Positions 9,764 to 19,841 of a DNA stretch of 64,000 nt are shown here, piece by piece. A model generated the notes under the pieces. The model searched no databases, was not told the DNA's origin, and saw only the letters and a program-made list of their open reading frames with translations. Within the stretch, counting starts at the first letter, position 1. The number at the start of each line of letters is the position of its first letter. The translations under genes and the position numbers were made by a program. The stretch spans positions 22,691-86,690 of the forward strand of contig NZ_JABBHF010000017.1 in the NCBI RefSeq assembly GCF_012910715.1. Reading direction: 5' to 3'. The stretch is from Flavivirga algicola (GTDB taxonomy: Bacteria > Bacteroidota > Bacteroidia > Flavobacteriales > Flavobacteriaceae).

Positions 9764-12202
9764 ATGATAGTCAAAAATAATCGCAAAATTCATGTTTTAT
9801 TGATGATGATGGTCATAGTAAGTACCGTTTTTTCACAAGATTCAAAATATAATCAACCACCTCATACTTTTCCAGAATATAGTGGAAATTATACAAAAAA
9901 TCTTTTTTCGCCAGTAACAAAACCAGGAAAGACATTCTATATCTCGGTTAATGGTAACGATAAAAATAAAGGGACTAAAAAATCACCATTTAGAAGTATT
10001 GAGGCTGCCAGAGATGCCATAAGAAATCTTAAGGCAAATTTAGGACTGCCTAAGGGAGGCGTAGATGTTATCCTTTTAAAAGGAACCTATAATATTGGAT
10101 CAACAATAGAATTTACATCTGAAGATACAGGTACGAGCACATCTCCCATTGTGTACAAAGGAGAAAAAAAGGGAGAAGTGATATTAACAGGAGGTGTACA
10201 AGTAGATACAAAGCGATTTAAAATTGTTTCTGATGAGGAGCTACTTAGTCGTTTACACCCTAAAGCTAGAGGAAAAGTGATATATATTGATTTATCAAAA
10301 GACAAGCTCGATTCCTACTTTCCTGGCGATGGAAAATACGGACAAATAGCTATGGATGGTTATATGCTGCAATTGGCGCAATGGCCAAACAGAGCATATA
10401 ACCACATAGGCAAAATACATGAAGAAGGGCCCACCACACGTTGGCTTAAACCAGGAGAAAAACCAATGCCTTATAGTAAAGAAAATCCAACAGGAGGAAA
10501 GTTTTCATTTAAAGAAGACCTTTCCCCAATGGTGCAAACTGAGTTTGAAAGAACGAGAGATATTTATGCACAAGGGTATTTTCATAATGATTGGTATTTT
10601 CAGCATGAACCATTGGGAAGTATCAATAACAATGTTGTTCAATTATTGCATCATACCCGTTATGGTATTGTTAACAAAATTAAGTCTATACCAAGAAGAG
10701 TTCGTCTTTTCAATGTTTTGGCAGAGTTAAATGAACCAGGAGAATGGTATTTTGATAAAAAAGAACAAAAATTGTTTGTATGGCCAATAAAAGGCTTCGA
10801 ACCTGGAAAATCTACTGTAAGTTTTATCGGTACAAAAAGTGCATCAATCAATAATAGTTTTGCACAACCAGGCGATGTTAAAGCACAAAAAGCATCCCTT
10901 CCTTTGATTACCATGAAAAACACATCGTATGTAACCTTAAGCAACTTTATTATTGAAAATACAGGCAGTTTGGCCATTAGTATTAAAGGAGGAAAGTATA
11001 ACCTATTGGCAGGTAGTATTATCCGTAATGGTGCAGGTAAAGGCATAGAAATTAAAGGAGGAAAATATAATGGGATAACCAGCTGTGATTTCTATGATCT
11101 ATATGCTGCTTTTAGTATTTCTGGAGGAGATTTTAAATCGTTGGAGAGATCGAATAATTTTGCAACAAATAATGTAATTAGAAATTGCAGATATAGGGGT
11201 TATGGTGTTGTGTCTTTATCTGGAGTAGGCCTTTATTTTGCTCATAATTTGTTGCATAGTATGAATGGTGCCATTATGTATAAAACGGTAAACCTTTTAA
11301 TGGAATATAATGAGTTTTATAATATTGGGTATGAAATGGGCGATTTTAATGTGGCCTATTGTGGCGCCCAATGGTACACTATGAATAATGTAGTGCGCTA
11401 CAATTTTGTACATCATTTAATAGAGCCAGGAGGGCATCCAGTAGCAGCTTTTAGAAATGATGATAATGGAGCTGGTCTAAAAATTTATGGCAATGTGTTC
11501 TACCGACCAGGAAGAGGAAGTGCCCAATTTGATGGACCTCTTAACGATTTTCAAAATAATATCACATTAGATTGTTATACGGTTTGGTGGACTCTTAAAA
11601 AACCGATTACGAAAGAAGGTATTCAGGAAAAATGGGACAAACTTTCTCGTTTTGGAACAGATTTACCCAAAGGAGATAAAGGAGACTATCTCTATATTAC
11701 AGAAAAAGTTATTGGAGAAAAAGGATGGCTTAAAAGTCCGTGGAAAGAAACTTTTCCAGAGTTAAAAGCCATGATAGAAACCAATCCTTGGGCTCAAACT
11801 TTTGGCAATGTAAATTTAAATTATGTATATAAAGTAAGGAAGCCTTTTCATATACATGGAGGGTCTGGTACCATAGAAGGTATGGAAAGTAAAAGAAAAG
11901 GACATTTTAAAGATTTACCTATAGAAGGATCATTTGAGCCTCCAGTAGAAATTAGTCTGGATGCTTTTGAAGATATTAGTTCATTAGATTTTAATCTAAA
12001 AAAAGACTTTAAGTTAATGGATGGTTTTAAGCCTATTCCTTTCGATAAAATTGGTTTGGTTAAAGACGATTTCAGAAAAAAGCCATTAGATAAAAAAATA
12101 TATAGAAGCTATATCTATGAGAGGTTTAAAGATGAAAAAGGAGGACGATATAATTCTGAAATAGTTAAAGCGAGATATCCGCTTCCTGGTTATTTAAAAT
12201 AA
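9764..12202 (+). CDS. Right-handed beta-helix glycosidase, GH141-like (copy 1)
   Basis: Exported parallel beta-helix protein of 812 residues with a signal peptide (to about residue 24, TVFSQ). The start of the mature domain, FYISVNGNDKNKGTKKSPF, followed by EAARDAIRNLK, LPKGGVDVILLKGTYN and the block around TGGVQVD, is the arrangement I associate with GH141; its few characterised members, from memory, are an alpha-L-fucosidase and a xylanase. Many short strands with N-I-R-N type turns form the helix. It is followed after 30 bases by GH29 in the same operon. GH120 or an unclassified lyase-like helix are alternatives; activity on fucosyl or xylosyl linkages is inference. Confidence 0.75.
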   Translation: MIVKNNRKIHVLLMMMVIVSTVFSQDSKYNQPPHTFPEYSGNYTKNLFSPVTKPGKTFYISVNGNDKNKGTKKSPFRSIEAARDAIRNLKANLGLPKGGVDVILLKGTYNIGSTIEFTSEDTGTSTSPIVYKGEKKGEVILTGGVQVDTKRFKIVSDEELLSRLHPKARGKVIYIDLSKDKLDSYFPGDGKYGQIAMDGYMLQLAQWPNRAYNHIGKIHEEGPTTRWLKPGEKPMPYSKENPTGGKFSFKEDLSPMVQTEFERTRDIYAQGYFHNDWYFQHEPLGSINNNVVQLLHHTRYGIVNKIKSIPRRVRLFNVLAELNEPGEWYFDKKEQKLFVWPIKGFEPGKSTVSFIGTKSASINNSFAQPGDVKAQKASLPLITMKNTSYVTLSNFIIENTGSLAISIKGGKYNLLAGSIIRNGAGKGIEIKGGKYNGITSCDFYDLYAAFSISGGDFKSLERSNNFATNNVIRNCRYRGYGVVSLSGVGLYFAHNLLHSMNGAIMYKTVNLLMEYNEFYNIGYEMGDFNVAYCGAQWYTMNNVVRYNFVHHLIEPGGHPVAAFRNDDNGAGLKIYGNVFYRPGRGSAQFDGPLNDFQNNITLDCYTVWWTLKKPITKEGIQEKWDKLSRFGTDLPKGDKGDYLYITEKVIGEKGWLKSPWKETFPELKAMIETNPWAQTFGNVNLNYVYKVRKPFHIHGGSGTIEGMESKRKGHFKDLPIEGSFEPPVEISLDAFEDISSLDFNLKKDFKLMDGFKPIPFDKIGLVKDDFRKKPLDKKIYRSYIYERFKDEKGGRYNSEIVKARYPLPGYLK

Positions 12203-12232
12203 ATATTAAATAAAGTATTCAAAAAAGTAAAA

Positions 12233-13705
12233 ATGAAAAAAATCATATTATTATTAGCGCTAATTATAAGTGTTGGTTCTTATAGTTTTGCACAAGAGAA
12301 AAAGTATGAGGCAAATTGGAAGTCTATAGATAGTCGTCCAATTCCTTCTTGGTATACAGATGCAAAATTCGGAATATTTATTCACTGGGGACCATACTCG
12401 GTGCCAGCTTTTTCAAAAGTAGGAGCCTATTCAGAGTGGTACTGGATGAATTTGGTAAATCCATCAAGAGCAAAAAATGGATATCATGAAACCAATGAGT
12501 TTCATAATAGGGTATATGGAAAAAACTTTACTTACCCTGATTTTGTGCCTCTGTTTACGGCAGATATGTATGATCCAGATCAGTGGGCCGATATTTTTAA
12601 AAAATCAGGAGCAAAATATGTTGTTTTAACCTCAAAACACCATGATGGTTATACGCTTTGGCCTAGTAAAGAAGCAGACAAGTCATGGGGAAGACCCTGG
12701 AGTTCCACAAATTCTGGACCTGGAAGAGATTTGCTAGGAGAGCTTACAGAGGCGGTAAGAAAGACGAATGTGAAAATGGGACTTTATTATTCTTTATATG
12801 AATGGTTTAACCCATTATATACTGCTAATGCCGATTTATTTGTAGAAAAGCATATGGTACCACAGTTTAAAGATGTGGTCACGAAATATTCCCCTTCTTT
12901 GATTTTTACAGATGGCGAATGGGATTACCCACATACCACTTGGAAAGCTACAGAGCTACTATCCTGGTTATATAACGACTCTCCAAGTAAACATGATGTT
13001 GTGATCAATGATCGTTGGGGAAAAGAAACGCGTCATAAACATGGCGGCTACTATACTACCGAATATGGTTCTGGAATGCCAAATGCCGATGTGCCTTGGG
13101 AAGAAAATCGCGGTATGGCACATTCATTTGGGTTTAGCAAGACAGAAAACTTTAAAGATTATAATTCAACCCAAGAGTTATTATATATGCTCATTGATAT
13201 TGTGAGTCGTGGGGGTAACTTCCTTTTGGATATAGGACCAACCGCCGATGGAAGAATTCCTGTAATTATGCAAGAGCGCTTATTAGAAATGGGTGATTGG
13301 CTACAAGTAAATGGAGAAGCTATTTATGGTACATCAATTTGGAAAAATACGTGTCAATGGACAAAAGGAAAAGTAGAGGATGCCAAAAGAGGGCATTACA
13401 AAGTAAAATACGATGTCATGAAATTAACGATAAATCCAGAAAAGGGATTTGCATCAAAAGAAATATTCTTTACTAAAAAAGATAAGGTACTTTATGGTAT
13501 ATGTCCAGTATATCCAGAAGGGCAATTAATAGTAAAAGATGTTAAAATAAAGTCGAATGCGGAAATTACCTTATTAGGATATGATAAACCATTAAAATGG
13601 GAGAAATCGGGCAAGAATATTGTAATAAATATGCCTTATTTAAGCCCGTCTACTGCGCCTTGCCAATATGCATGGACGGTTAAAATTGATGGAATTTTAA
13701 AGTAA
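12233..13705 (+). CDS. Glycoside hydrolase family 29 alpha-L-fucosidase
   Basis: Retaining exo-alpha-L-fucosidase, exported (signal peptide ending SYSFAQ). The catalytic barrel carries FGIFIHWGPYSVPAF, SKHHDGYTLWPS, the nucleophile Asp227 in SLIFTDGEWD, and NFLLDIGPTADGRIP. Length 490 fits the family. The spacing to its neighbours is about 30 bases on each side, so it is translated from the same transcript as GH141-like copy 1 and GH30. The acid/base residue varies in GH29 and I do not assign it. Together with GH95 it makes fucose a likely component of the target glycan. Confidence 0.95.
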   Translation: MKKIILLLALIISVGSYSFAQEKKYEANWKSIDSRPIPSWYTDAKFGIFIHWGPYSVPAFSKVGAYSEWYWMNLVNPSRAKNGYHETNEFHNRVYGKNFTYPDFVPLFTADMYDPDQWADIFKKSGAKYVVLTSKHHDGYTLWPSKEADKSWGRPWSSTNSGPGRDLLGELTEAVRKTNVKMGLYYSLYEWFNPLYTANADLFVEKHMVPQFKDVVTKYSPSLIFTDGEWDYPHTTWKATELLSWLYNDSPSKHDVVINDRWGKETRHKHGGYYTTEYGSGMPNADVPWEENRGMAHSFGFSKTENFKDYNSTQELLYMLIDIVSRGGNFLLDIGPTADGRIPVIMQERLLEMGDWLQVNGEAIYGTSIWKNTCQWTKGKVEDAKRGHYKVKYDVMKLTINPEKGFASKEIFFTKKDKVLYGICPVYPEGQLIVKDVKIKSNAEITLLGYDKPLKWEKSGKNIVINMPYLSPSTAPCQYAWTVKIDGILK

Positions 13706-13734
13706 ATTAATTAAAATAACAAATTTAATAGTGA

Positions 13735-15153
13735 ATGAAGTTTTCAATCATATACTTAATTGGTCTTTTTTTTGGAACAACTGTATTAGCACAAAATACC
13801 CAACATAAATTGCCCGAACTTAAAAGAGTCGATGCAAAAGTATTTTACGTAAAATTAGAAGGAAATGTTTCTGTAAACCCAGTTAAGGAATACAAGTTTT
13901 CCAAGAACTTAGAAAAAGGAACGCAACGAATTCGTTTGTATGGTGCTAATAAGTTTCAAACTCTTGAAGGAATTGGAGGTGCTTTTAATGAACATGGGGG
14001 AGAGGCTTTATTTAAGCTGACAGAAAAAGAACAAGCTAAGGTTTACAATAACTTATTTGGAGAAAACAAATCTGCTTTTACCTTTTGTCGTACAGCCATG
14101 GGAGCAAGTGATTTCGGTTTGGATGCCTATTCTTATTCAGAGAAAGAAGGTGATTATGAAATGAATTATTTTACTTTTAAACGAGAAGATAAGTTTGTTA
14201 CGCCTTACATACAGGGAGCTTTCAAGGTAAATCCCGATTTAAAACTTTTTGCATCACCCTGGAGTCCACCAGCATGGATGAAACATTGTAAGCGCATGGA
14301 TATTGATTCAGATGAAAACGTGTTAATTAACGACCCAAAAATATATGATGCTTATGCAAAATATTTTATGAAATATATTCAAGCTTATGCAGAAAGAGGA
14401 ATTAATGTGAGTCGTATCAATATTCAAAATGAAACAGATTCGCACCCAAGTTTCCCTGGGTGTTTTATGGGACCGGATCAAATGGCTCATTTTGCAAAAA
14501 ACTATCTAATTCCCGAATTTGGAAGGCATCATTTAGAAACGGAAATTTATGCAGGAACCTTTAGAACAACATATGAATTGCATAGCCATCATATTATGCA
14601 AGACAAAGATTTAAGGAAGGTTATTGATGGTGTCGGTTTTCAATATGCAAAAGATTTTCACATTCGTGATTTTAAAAGGTTGTTTCCAGAAGTCCCGATC
14701 ATGCACACCGAAGGTAAATGTTTTCGTGGAGAGAATACTTGGGAACAGGCAGCAACCCGTTTAAAGGAGGTAGTGTCTTATATTAATGCTGGAACGACTA
14801 ATTACTGTTATTGGAATATGATTCTTAATGAAACAGGAACAAGTGCATGGGGGTGGAAGCAAAATAGTTTGATAAATATTAACAGGAAAACAGGAGAGGT
14901 TACTTATAATCCAGATTATGCCGTAATTCATTTGTATAGCCATTTTTTGCGCCCTGGGGACACGCGAATTGCATTTATAGGTAAAAACATTACTATGACT
15001 GCCGTAGAAAGACCAGATGGTAGCTATGTGGCTTTAATTCATAACGGAAAAAAAGAAGCAGTACAATATCATTTAGTGATGGACAATAAGTATGATGCGC
15101 TAATAGAATTGCCCGCCAATGCTGATTGTGCCGTTGTGGTAGAAAAGGGATAA
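13735..15153 (+). CDS. Glycoside hydrolase family 30
   Basis: Exported retaining beta-glycosidase with a clan A barrel. It has a signal peptide ending TVLAQ, the GH30 start LEGIGGAFNEHGG, the strand SPWSPPAWMK, the acid/base Glu233 in INIQNETD and the nucleophile Glu326 in IMHTEGKC. A C-terminal beta-domain follows with a VALIHNGKKEA segment. Known GH30 activities include beta-glucosidase, beta-xylosidase, beta-fucosidase and endo-xylanase; which applies here cannot be read from the sequence. It is 29 bases downstream of GH29 and 61 bases upstream of the next beta-helix gene. Confidence 0.93.
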   Translation: MKFSIIYLIGLFFGTTVLAQNTQHKLPELKRVDAKVFYVKLEGNVSVNPVKEYKFSKNLEKGTQRIRLYGANKFQTLEGIGGAFNEHGGEALFKLTEKEQAKVYNNLFGENKSAFTFCRTAMGASDFGLDAYSYSEKEGDYEMNYFTFKREDKFVTPYIQGAFKVNPDLKLFASPWSPPAWMKHCKRMDIDSDENVLINDPKIYDAYAKYFMKYIQAYAERGINVSRINIQNETDSHPSFPGCFMGPDQMAHFAKNYLIPEFGRHHLETEIYAGTFRTTYELHSHHIMQDKDLRKVIDGVGFQYAKDFHIRDFKRLFPEVPIMHTEGKCFRGENTWEQAATRLKEVVSYINAGTTNYCYWNMILNETGTSAWGWKQNSLININRKTGEVTYNPDYAVIHLYSHFLRPGDTRIAFIGKNITMTAVERPDGSYVALIHNGKKEAVQYHLVMDNKYDALIELPANADCAVVVEKG

Positions 15154-15214
15154 CCATAATTAATATGTGGATGCTTTATACAAAAATAAGGTACCTTAAA
15201 ATCAAATTAATATC

Positions 15215-17455
15215 GTGATAGTGAGACAAATAGCTGTTTTTTGTGTTCTTGTAGTAAGTTTTTTTAGTTGTTCAGGAACCAGAGTGGAATATTATGTGTC
15301 GACTAAAGGAAATGACAATAACCCAGGTACAAAGGAGCAACCTGTAGCGACACTTATTGGCGCAAAAAATTTAGTTAGAGCATATAAATCAAAAAATAAA
15401 GTATCCAAAGGTGGAATCACAGTTTGGGTTTCTGGAGGAATATATCAGCAGGATGCTTCTTTTGTTCTGGATTCATTAGATTCTGGAACAGAAGATGCTT
15501 TGGTTACTTGGAGAGCAGTGAAAGAAGAAAAGGTAACTATTCTTGGTGGGGTTTCTATCGATGCAAAATTATTTTCAGAATTAAAAGACAGTATTGTTAA
15601 AAAACGATTTTCTAAGGAGGCGTCTCAAAATATACTCCAACTAGATCTAAAATCTATCGGTATTACCAATTTTGGGAAACATACACAATATGGTCATGCA
15701 CTATCGGTTACCAAAGCCCCCTTAGAACTGTTTGTTAATGGCGAACCTATGACTTTGGCACGCTATCCAAATAAGGGTTTTGTTGCTATAGGAGAAACTT
15801 TAGATAGTGGTTCTAAACCAAGAAATGGCGATTATTCAGAGCGGGGTGCTATTTTTAAATATACCGATGATAGGCATGAAAACTGGCTTCAGAACCCAGA
15901 TATCTGGTTACAGGGGACATTTTGGAATGGTTATGCAGATGATAAAATCCGTGTAGAAAAAATAGATACCATATCAAAGCAAATAAAGTTAGCCACACCA
16001 CATATGTACGGTGTTAGAGGAGGGCGTGATTACAATCACTACGTAGCCTTAAATATTTTAGAGGAATTGGATATGCCAGGTGAATGGTATTTAGATAGAA
16101 AAACCGGGATATTGTATATGTGGCCCATGTCAAATTTTGAAGACTCCCAGATAGAGATTTCCATTTTGGAAGAACCTATTGTAAGCCTCGAAAATGCCAG
16201 CCATGTGGTGTTTAGGGATTTTATTGTTGAAGTTGGCCGAGGCATAGGAATATATTTAGAAGGCGGAACAAATAATACGATTGCGGGATGTACAGTACGC
16301 AATGTAGGTACAAGTGGCATTTTTATGGGGCAAGGCGCTAAACAAACCTTTCCACATATTACTCACGATGACTACGAAGGCGTACCAATTTCAAGAAACA
16401 TAGGGAACCTTCAGGGACATATTTATAAGTACACTACCTGGAACCGTAAAGCGGGTAAAAACCATAAAATATTAAGTTGCGATGTTTACAATACAGGAAG
16501 TGGAGGTATTTATTTAAGTGGAGGTGATAAAAAGTCATTGACCCCAGGGAACAATATCGTTGAAAATTGCAAAGTTCATGATTACAACCGTAGAAATAAG
16601 TTTTTGTGGTCAGGAATTAATATAGACGGTGTAGCAAACAAAATTAGACATTGCGAAATATATAATTCCGATTTTCAGGCAATCTACGCGCATGGAAACG
16701 AGCATGTATATGAATATAACAATATTCACCATGTTACACAGCATTCAGATGATGTTTCAGTATGGTATTTGGGGCGTGACCCCAGTGATCGAGGAAACTT
16801 GATTCGCTATAATTACTTTCATGATTGCGGAAACAAAAACCGTATGAATATGGGAATCTATTGTGATGATTCCACGACGGGCGTAACGGTTTTTGGGAAT
16901 GTTTTTTATAATATGCAAACAGCACACGGTGTATTATATAGTAACACAGGATGGGATTTAACCATGAAGAATAATATTATTATTAATCCGCGTTCATATA
17001 CCGTAGTGTTGAGCCCACATTACTATACGTGGTATAAAGGTAAAGCACCATTGGTTTTTGGAAAAGGTAAACTTTTTGAACAACGCTTGTTTAAAGATTT
17101 AAATATATTAAAACCTCCTTATAGCGAACGCTACCCAGAACTACATAATTATATGGATGTTATAGAGGAAGGCAAAGAATGGGAGGGCATGCGTTCGCGT
17201 CGAAACATTTTATCTACAAATGTTATTATAGGAGGGAAAGAAAACCCCATACGGACTCGGGGTGGAAAATATGGTGTTTTTAAGAACGAAAACAATTTTC
17301 AAACGAACGATGACCCAGGGTTTGTAGATTTTAAAAATAAAAACTTTACGCTTCGCCAAGATTCTGAAGTGTATAAAAAATTACCTGATTTTAAACCTAT
17401 CCCGTTTAATAAAATGGGATTGTATGTAGATGAATATAGAAAAACAATAGATTAA
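15215..17455 (+). CDS. Right-handed beta-helix lipoprotein, GH141-like (copy 2)
   Basis: 746-residue parallel beta-helix protein related to copy 1: YYVSTKGNDNNPGTKEQP at the mature start and a conserved LILGGVS-type strand after the first 120 residues. The N-terminus is a lipoprotein signal (VVSFFSCSG, Cys near residue 19), so it is probably anchored to a membrane, unlike copy 1. The start codon is GTG at 15215; a second in-frame GTG lies at 15221. The next gene begins 8 bases after its stop. The three helix proteins share fold and order of motifs but are clearly divergent, so they likely cleave different linkages of one glycan. Confidence 0.72.
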   Translation: MIVRQIAVFCVLVVSFFSCSGTRVEYYVSTKGNDNNPGTKEQPVATLIGAKNLVRAYKSKNKVSKGGITVWVSGGIYQQDASFVLDSLDSGTEDALVTWRAVKEEKVTILGGVSIDAKLFSELKDSIVKKRFSKEASQNILQLDLKSIGITNFGKHTQYGHALSVTKAPLELFVNGEPMTLARYPNKGFVAIGETLDSGSKPRNGDYSERGAIFKYTDDRHENWLQNPDIWLQGTFWNGYADDKIRVEKIDTISKQIKLATPHMYGVRGGRDYNHYVALNILEELDMPGEWYLDRKTGILYMWPMSNFEDSQIEISILEEPIVSLENASHVVFRDFIVEVGRGIGIYLEGGTNNTIAGCTVRNVGTSGIFMGQGAKQTFPHITHDDYEGVPISRNIGNLQGHIYKYTTWNRKAGKNHKILSCDVYNTGSGGIYLSGGDKKSLTPGNNIVENCKVHDYNRRNKFLWSGINIDGVANKIRHCEIYNSDFQAIYAHGNEHVYEYNNIHHVTQHSDDVSVWYLGRDPSDRGNLIRYNYFHDCGNKNRMNMGIYCDDSTTGVTVFGNVFYNMQTAHGVLYSNTGWDLTMKNNIIINPRSYTVVLSPHYYTWYKGKAPLVFGKGKLFEQRLFKDLNILKPPYSERYPELHNYMDVIEEGKEWEGMRSRRNILSTNVIIGGKENPIRTRGGKYGVFKNENNFQTNDDPGFVDFKNKNFTLRQDSEVYKKLPDFKPIPFNKMGLYVDEYRKTID

Positions 17456-17463
17456 TTATTACC

Positions 17464-19791
17464 ATGAAAAGTATACTCGGAAAAATTTCAATTATTAGTG
17501 TGTTTCTATTGGTTTTTGCCAGCTGTACAAGCTCAAAAATCTATGTTTCCCAATCAGGTGGAGATAATAATGCAGGAACTAAATCAGATCCCTTGTCTTT
17601 TGAGGCAGCAATAAATCGAGCATCAAAACTATTAAAAGAGAAGGGGCTCCCAGATCAGGGAATAAACATTAATTTACTAGGAGGTGTTTACCATTTTAGT
17701 AAACCTATTGTATTGGGAAGTGAGTTTAAAGGAACTGCCAAAAAACCAATTGTTATCAAAGCAGTTGAAGGCGAGGCTGTTTTATTTGATGGGAGTATAT
17801 TAATAGATCCCCAAGTATTTAGTAGTGTTGAAGGCCTTGCAGAAAAAAATAGACTGGCTGCGTCTGTTGTAGATAAAATTAAAGTAACTACCATAACTGA
17901 TCCACTGATGATTGCCAGATTCAATAAAAGCCTGATGCTTAATCTAAGTTATGAAGGCAAAGAATACCTACCGTCGGTTTTTCCTAATGAAGGCTATGCT
18001 AGTTTTAAAGAAGAAACAGTAGCTCCAGAAGTTTCGCCGCCTGGAATTCCAGTAGGAAAAGAAGGGTATGGAATAAGAGCTGGACATGTACCTTTTTTAG
18101 AAGAAGGAAAGCCAAGAGCGTGGAAAGGTTCCTTACAAGAACCCAGGGGTGCCCAAGCCAATTTTTCAAATAAGAAAGACCAAATGGCAGGTACTTGGTT
18201 GCAATGGGAGAATGAAATAGCAAGAAATAATACTCGAAATCAACTTACAGGTTTTATAGAAGCTAGTTGGTTGTTAAGTTCTCAGCCAATATATGCAGCT
18301 AGCGCAAAAACAGAGTCTGTTCACTTGAGTAGAGCATTAGGCTATGGCTGGGCTTGGAGGAAAAATGATAAACCTTTTAGGGTATTTGGTTTATTGTGCG
18401 AGTTAGATCAGCCAGGAGAATGGCATTTTGATACACTTACAAATAGATTATTTATTTATCCGCCAGAACCAATGACTGAACATACTGAAATTGGATTGGC
18501 GGTTGCCGATGGATTCTTAAAGTTAGATGCTACTAGTTATGTTCATATTATTGGCTTATCTGTTAAAAACGTAGGTAGCGGAAGTGTTTACAAAATTGGT
18601 GGAGACCACAATTTGGTTGCTTCTGCCAGAATAACAAATTCTACAGCTACGGGTATAGAAATAAATGGAAAAAATAACAGTGTTAAAGGATGCGATTTTG
18701 TGGATTTAGATACCCATATAAAACTAAATGGTGGACTTAGAACACCAACTGAAATTACAGCAGGTAACAATAGCGTAGAAAATTGCCATATATATCAAAA
18801 GAATTTTGAGCATGAAAAAGTAAATATTGGTATGAATGGCGTTGGTAACATTTTTCGAAATAACTTAATACACAATTCTTTGGGTCAGGCCATGATTGTT
18901 AAAGGAAACGATCATTTAATTGAACTTAATGAGCTTTTTAACATAGGGTATGATGAAGGAGATGGAGGTGCTATTTATTCAGGAGCCGATTTGGGTGGTT
19001 TTGGAAATACATACCGACATAACTTTTTTCATCATTTAATGCATGTTCCAAAAAAAGTAGAGCGTGCTGGTTTGCATTTGGACGATGGGCAATCGGGAGC
19101 TACCTGTATTGGGAATGTATTTTATAAATCTGCATCCAAAGGCATTTTTATGTTTGGAGGAGCTGGGCATACTTTAAAAGATAATGTGTTTTTAGAAGGC
19201 GATAGAGGAGCCTATTATGTTGTAAGCTTAGGGCATAAGATGTTTGGAATTCAAAAAGAAATAAAAGCAGATCCAAACCATCACCGACGCGGAACAAAAG
19301 AAGATTATATTGGAAGAGTAGAAGATTATACAGGTGTTGATGGCTGGGGCAAATCACCGTGGAAAGATAAATACCCACTTATGAATACCATATTGAGCGA
19401 TACACTGGAGTATGGTCGTCTGTGGCCTATACATCACACTATTGAAAACAATTTTTATTATAAAAACAAGAGGTCCATTGATAAGATTATTGATTACCGT
19501 GTACCGTCTGAGGTTATTGCAAAATCTAGCGTGAAAAACAATAAGCATGTGTCACCGGACGATTTTAAAGATTATAAAAACATGAATTTTAAGTTTAAGA
19601 ATGAAACTGAGCATCCAAAAATCCCATTTGATAAAATAGGTTTGTATATTGATGCGTATAGAAGTCAAGTACCAGATAAAGAAAAATATCGCAAGGAGGT
19701 AAAGGCTTTTTTCAAAGGTATACCGAGTGGTCGCCCAGGGACAAAAAAACGTTTTAATTCAGCAAAATTAGTTGAAGAAGAACCAAAATAA
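17464..19791 (+). CDS. Right-handed beta-helix lipoprotein, GH141-like (copy 3)
   Basis: 775-residue lipoprotein (VFASCTSS lipobox near residue 20) with the mature start KIYVSQSGGDNNAGTKSDP, the segment GLPDQGININLLGGVYHF and LFDGSILID, all in the same order as copies 1 and 2. The central helix has repeated N-S-V-E/K-G/N-C turns. It is the most diverged of the three copies. Directly coupled to copy 2 (8-base gap) and followed by GH88 after 50 bases. Glycoside hydrolase is the best call by family resemblance; no catalytic residue is assigned. Confidence 0.7.
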   Translation: MKSILGKISIISVFLLVFASCTSSKIYVSQSGGDNNAGTKSDPLSFEAAINRASKLLKEKGLPDQGININLLGGVYHFSKPIVLGSEFKGTAKKPIVIKAVEGEAVLFDGSILIDPQVFSSVEGLAEKNRLAASVVDKIKVTTITDPLMIARFNKSLMLNLSYEGKEYLPSVFPNEGYASFKEETVAPEVSPPGIPVGKEGYGIRAGHVPFLEEGKPRAWKGSLQEPRGAQANFSNKKDQMAGTWLQWENEIARNNTRNQLTGFIEASWLLSSQPIYAASAKTESVHLSRALGYGWAWRKNDKPFRVFGLLCELDQPGEWHFDTLTNRLFIYPPEPMTEHTEIGLAVADGFLKLDATSYVHIIGLSVKNVGSGSVYKIGGDHNLVASARITNSTATGIEINGKNNSVKGCDFVDLDTHIKLNGGLRTPTEITAGNNSVENCHIYQKNFEHEKVNIGMNGVGNIFRNNLIHNSLGQAMIVKGNDHLIELNELFNIGYDEGDGGAIYSGADLGGFGNTYRHNFFHHLMHVPKKVERAGLHLDDGQSGATCIGNVFYKSASKGIFMFGGAGHTLKDNVFLEGDRGAYYVVSLGHKMFGIQKEIKADPNHHRRGTKEDYIGRVEDYTGVDGWGKSPWKDKYPLMNTILSDTLEYGRLWPIHHTIENNFYYKNKRSIDKIIDYRVPSEVIAKSSVKNNKHVSPDDFKDYKNMNFKFKNETEHPKIPFDKIGLYIDAYRSQVPDKEKYRKEVKAFFKGIPSGRPGTKKRFNSAKLVEEEPK

Positions 19792-19841
19792 TAGAAGGTT
19801 AAGTACTATAAATTCAACCAAAGAAAATAAAATAATAAAAT

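Noticed and set aside
9764..19791. The three beta-helix proteins as PL6-type lyases (chondroitinase B/alginate lyase)
   Set aside because: The mature start and order of motifs fit the GH141-type helix better, and I see no PL6 signature; activity still needs testing.
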